Source: Gammaproteobacteria bacterium (GTDB lineage Bacteria; Pseudomonadota; Gammaproteobacteria; Pseudomonadales; Azotimanducaceae). Taken from it: a stretch of DNA of 7,726 nt. The notes beneath the pieces were generated by a model that made no database searches, was not told the origin of the DNA, and saw only the letters and a program-made list of their open reading frames with translations. Position numbers and translations under genes: made by a program. The stretch covers positions 1 through 7,726 of the forward strand of contig JAUIKX010000163.1 in the NCBI GenBank assembly GCA_030430515.1, read 5' to 3'. This document shows positions 6,603 to 7,726 of this stretch, piece after piece (position 1 is the first letter of the stretch; every line of letters begins with the position of its first letter).

Positions 6603-7498
6603 GAGGCGATGTTAGCAAAACCAGCGGGCAGGGTTCGCGGTATACGTGCAAGGTCGAAACGCTGCTCGCCCCAAGCCAACCAGCGCTGCGGGGTCCAGTC
6701 GTCATTGCCCGCTGGAGGTGCCTCCATGCCCAGGGCCCGCAGTGCCTGCTTGAGGTTGCTGGATGGCGTTCGCGGATTGATGGCGGCGGCGGCGGTCTGC
6801 TTTGACAGCTTCTGGCCGCTCGCGTTGGTCAGTATCGGGATATGCGCGTAGGTAGGAGGTGTGCCGCCCAGCAGCGACATGACCGCCAGTTGCGGAGCAG
6901 TTTCCAGAAGCAGATCTGCCCCTCGCACCACTTCGGTGACCTCTCGGCTGCCATCGTCCACTGCGCAGGCCAAGTGGTAACTGATGATGCCGTCTCGTCT
7001 TTTCACCACGAAATCGCCAACGTCTGCGAGGTCTATCTCCTGAGGGCCCTGAATCCGGTCTTCGAACGTCATCCTGACATCAGGCACACGCAGGCGTACC
7101 GCTGTCTCCGGCGTTGGCGTCGTGCGATGGCGGCATGTGCCCGGATAGGGACCACTGGGCGGCAAAGTCTTGCGGGTGCAGGTGCAGTAAAAAAGCTGGT
7201 TCTCGGCCTGCAGCCTCGCCAGAGCTTCCTCGTACAGCGCCATCCGGTCGCTCTGCAGTATCGGCGCGCGATCTGGGTAGAGGTTGTGGGCATTCAGCGT
7301 GTTGAGGATGTGCTGCGTCATGCCGGGCTGGTTGCGTGGCCCGTCGAGGTCATCGATGCGTATGAGCCACTGAATGCCGCTGGCTCGTGCTGAAAGGTAG
7401 GATGCCACCGCAGTGACCAGCGAGCCGGCGTGCAGTGGGCCTGTTGGGGAGGGGGCGAACCTGCCCGCCGCGGATTGCGTTTCAGAGCTGGCTTGCAT
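6599..7498 (-). CDS. gluQRS: glutamyl-Q tRNA(Asp) synthetase
   Basis: A truncated GluRS-like enzyme that activates glutamate without tRNA and transfers it to queuosine at position 34 of tRNA(Asp). The 299-residue length fits the family (E. coli 308) and lacks the anticodon-binding domain of full GluRS. The N-terminus has GRFAPSPTGPLHAGS at 12-26, including the HIGH-type PLHAG. A zinc site is visible as Cys105-x-Cys107, Tyr118 and Cys122. The KMSKS equivalent is KLSKQ at 230-234, and VVRGADLL at 190-197 is also typical. The ATG at 7498 puts 11 residues before the first conserved strand, as in relatives, and no closer start codon is seen. It overlaps the preceding oxygenase gene by 17 nt and the next gene by 4 nt. 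In many Gammaproteobacteria it follows dksA; here it does not. Function presumes queuosine-modified tRNA in the host. Confidence 0.95.
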   Translation of the reverse strand: MQASSETQSAAGRFAPSPTGPLHAGSLVTAVASYLSARASGIQWLIRIDDLDGPRNQPGMTQHILNTLNAHNLYPDRAPILQSDRMALYEEALARLQAENQLFYCTCTRKTLPPSGPYPGTCRHRTTPTPETAVRLRVPDVRMTFEDRIQGPQEIDLADVGDFVVKRRDGIISYHLACAVDDGSREVTEVVRGADLLLETAPQLAVMSLLGGTPPTYAHIPILTNASGQKLSKQTAAAAINPRTPSSNLKQALRALGMEAPPAGNDDWTPQRWLAWGEQRFDLARIPRTLPAGFANIAS

Positions 7499-7726
7499 CG
7501 GCCCAGTACGAGTGGGTGCCCACGCAGATCCGCTGGGGCAATTTCACCGATGCGAGAGGACCCTGTTCGATGTTGCTGGCGTCGAAGATCTGGCAGGCGG
7601 AGGTATTTTCGTTCATATCGCTGGTGAAAGTGACCACGTAGCCGTCAGCTTCTCCTTTGCTGCCGCTTCTCGGCGCCATTGGGCTCTCGCTGGCGTAGAC
7701 ACCATCTGCAAACCGGTAAGCCTGTC
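7482..7726 (-). CDS. carotenoid oxygenase family protein, C-terminal fragment (5' end outside window)
   Basis: The last 80 residues of a gene entering from the right edge, ending at TGA 7484-7482. I extended the frame by hand to the edge. The pattern matches the C-terminus of the carotenoid/lignostilbene oxygenase (RPE65-like) family: ADGYVVTFTSD, then FDASNIEQGPLASVKLPQR, then ICVGTHSYW. The His in GTHSYW (codon 7514-7512) aligns with the last of the four iron-ligand histidines, which is usually in a G-x-H-G-x-W setting. Members cleave a double bond in carotenoids, apocarotenoids or stilbenes with non-heme iron and O2; the substrate here cannot be told. The protein ends 12 residues after that His (YWADASQL), as expected, so the gene looks intact. 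The identification rests on only 80 residues. Confidence 0.82.
   Translation of the reverse strand, partial: QAYRFADGVYASESPMAPRSGSKGEADGYVVTFTSDMNENTSACQIFDASNIEQGPLASVKLPQRICVGTHSYWADASQL

Noticed and set aside
6784..6797. A GGC triplet run in gluQRS.
   Set aside because: It encodes four alanines just after KLSKQ; a short codon run in GC-rich DNA, not a regulatory repeat.
6255..6851. A 198-codon plus-strand open frame covering the ends of gluQRS and the regulator.
   Set aside because: It crosses the junction of two well-supported minus-strand genes and shows no known domain or convincing ribosome site.
1..7726. tRNA/rRNA genes, CRISPR repeats, insertion sequences, att sites, riboswitches and intrinsic terminators.
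   Set aside because: Almost every base is accounted for by the seven genes, the only gaps are 12 and 18 nt, and I saw no repeat-spacer pattern, transposase motif or stem-loop with a U-tract.

Overview
The window is a compact, one-directional stretch of bacterial chromosome, and every gene I accept lies on the minus strand. In transcription order (high to low coordinates) it holds: the 3' end of a carotenoid oxygenase family gene, gluQRS (glutamyl-Q tRNA(Asp) synthetase), a CbrB-like AAA+/Fis regulator, pcnB (poly(A) polymerase I), a deoxynucleoside kinase, pgi (glucose-6-phosphate isomerase), and acs (acetyl-CoA synthetase, cut by the left edge). Junctions are a 17-nt overlap, a 4-nt ATGA overlap, an 18-nt gap, a 4-nt TTGA overlap, a 12-nt gap and a 4-nt ATGA overlap. 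There is no non-coding stretch longer than 18 nt, so the block looks like part of one polycistronic unit whose promoter and terminator lie outside the window.

The protein types and gene order point to a Gammaproteobacterium of moderately high GC. From memory, Pseudomonas has the order gluQ-cbrA-cbrB-crcZ-pcnB-folK-panB-panC-panD-pgi-acs. This window keeps the same backbone in the same direction but lacks cbrA, the crcZ small RNA, folK and panBCD. A deoxynucleoside kinase sits where folK-panBCD would be, and a carotenoid oxygenase precedes gluQRS. I cannot place the organism below class level.

The most interesting gene is the CbrB-like regulator at 5187-6602. Its C-terminal DNA-binding domain and ATPase core look intact. 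However, the GAFTGA loop that sigma-54 activators use to contact RNA polymerase is replaced by unrelated sequence. The receiver domain has lost the acidic pair, the switch Ser/Thr and the conserved Lys, and keeps only the candidate phospho-acceptor Asp. Together with the missing cbrA and the absence of room for crcZ, this suggests that a CbrA-CbrB-CrcZ carbon-control circuit has been dismantled or rewired, leaving a regulator that probably works without phosphorelay and without sigma-54.

The other genes look functional and ordinary. GluQRS modifies tRNA(Asp), PcnB adds poly(A) tails that promote RNA decay, the kinase salvages deoxynucleosides, Pgi links glycolysis and gluconeogenesis, and Acs activates acetate. 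I saw no tRNA or rRNA genes, CRISPR array, insertion sequence, phage gene, riboswitch or terminator. I did not find a new multi-gene system; the degenerate regulator is the real lead.
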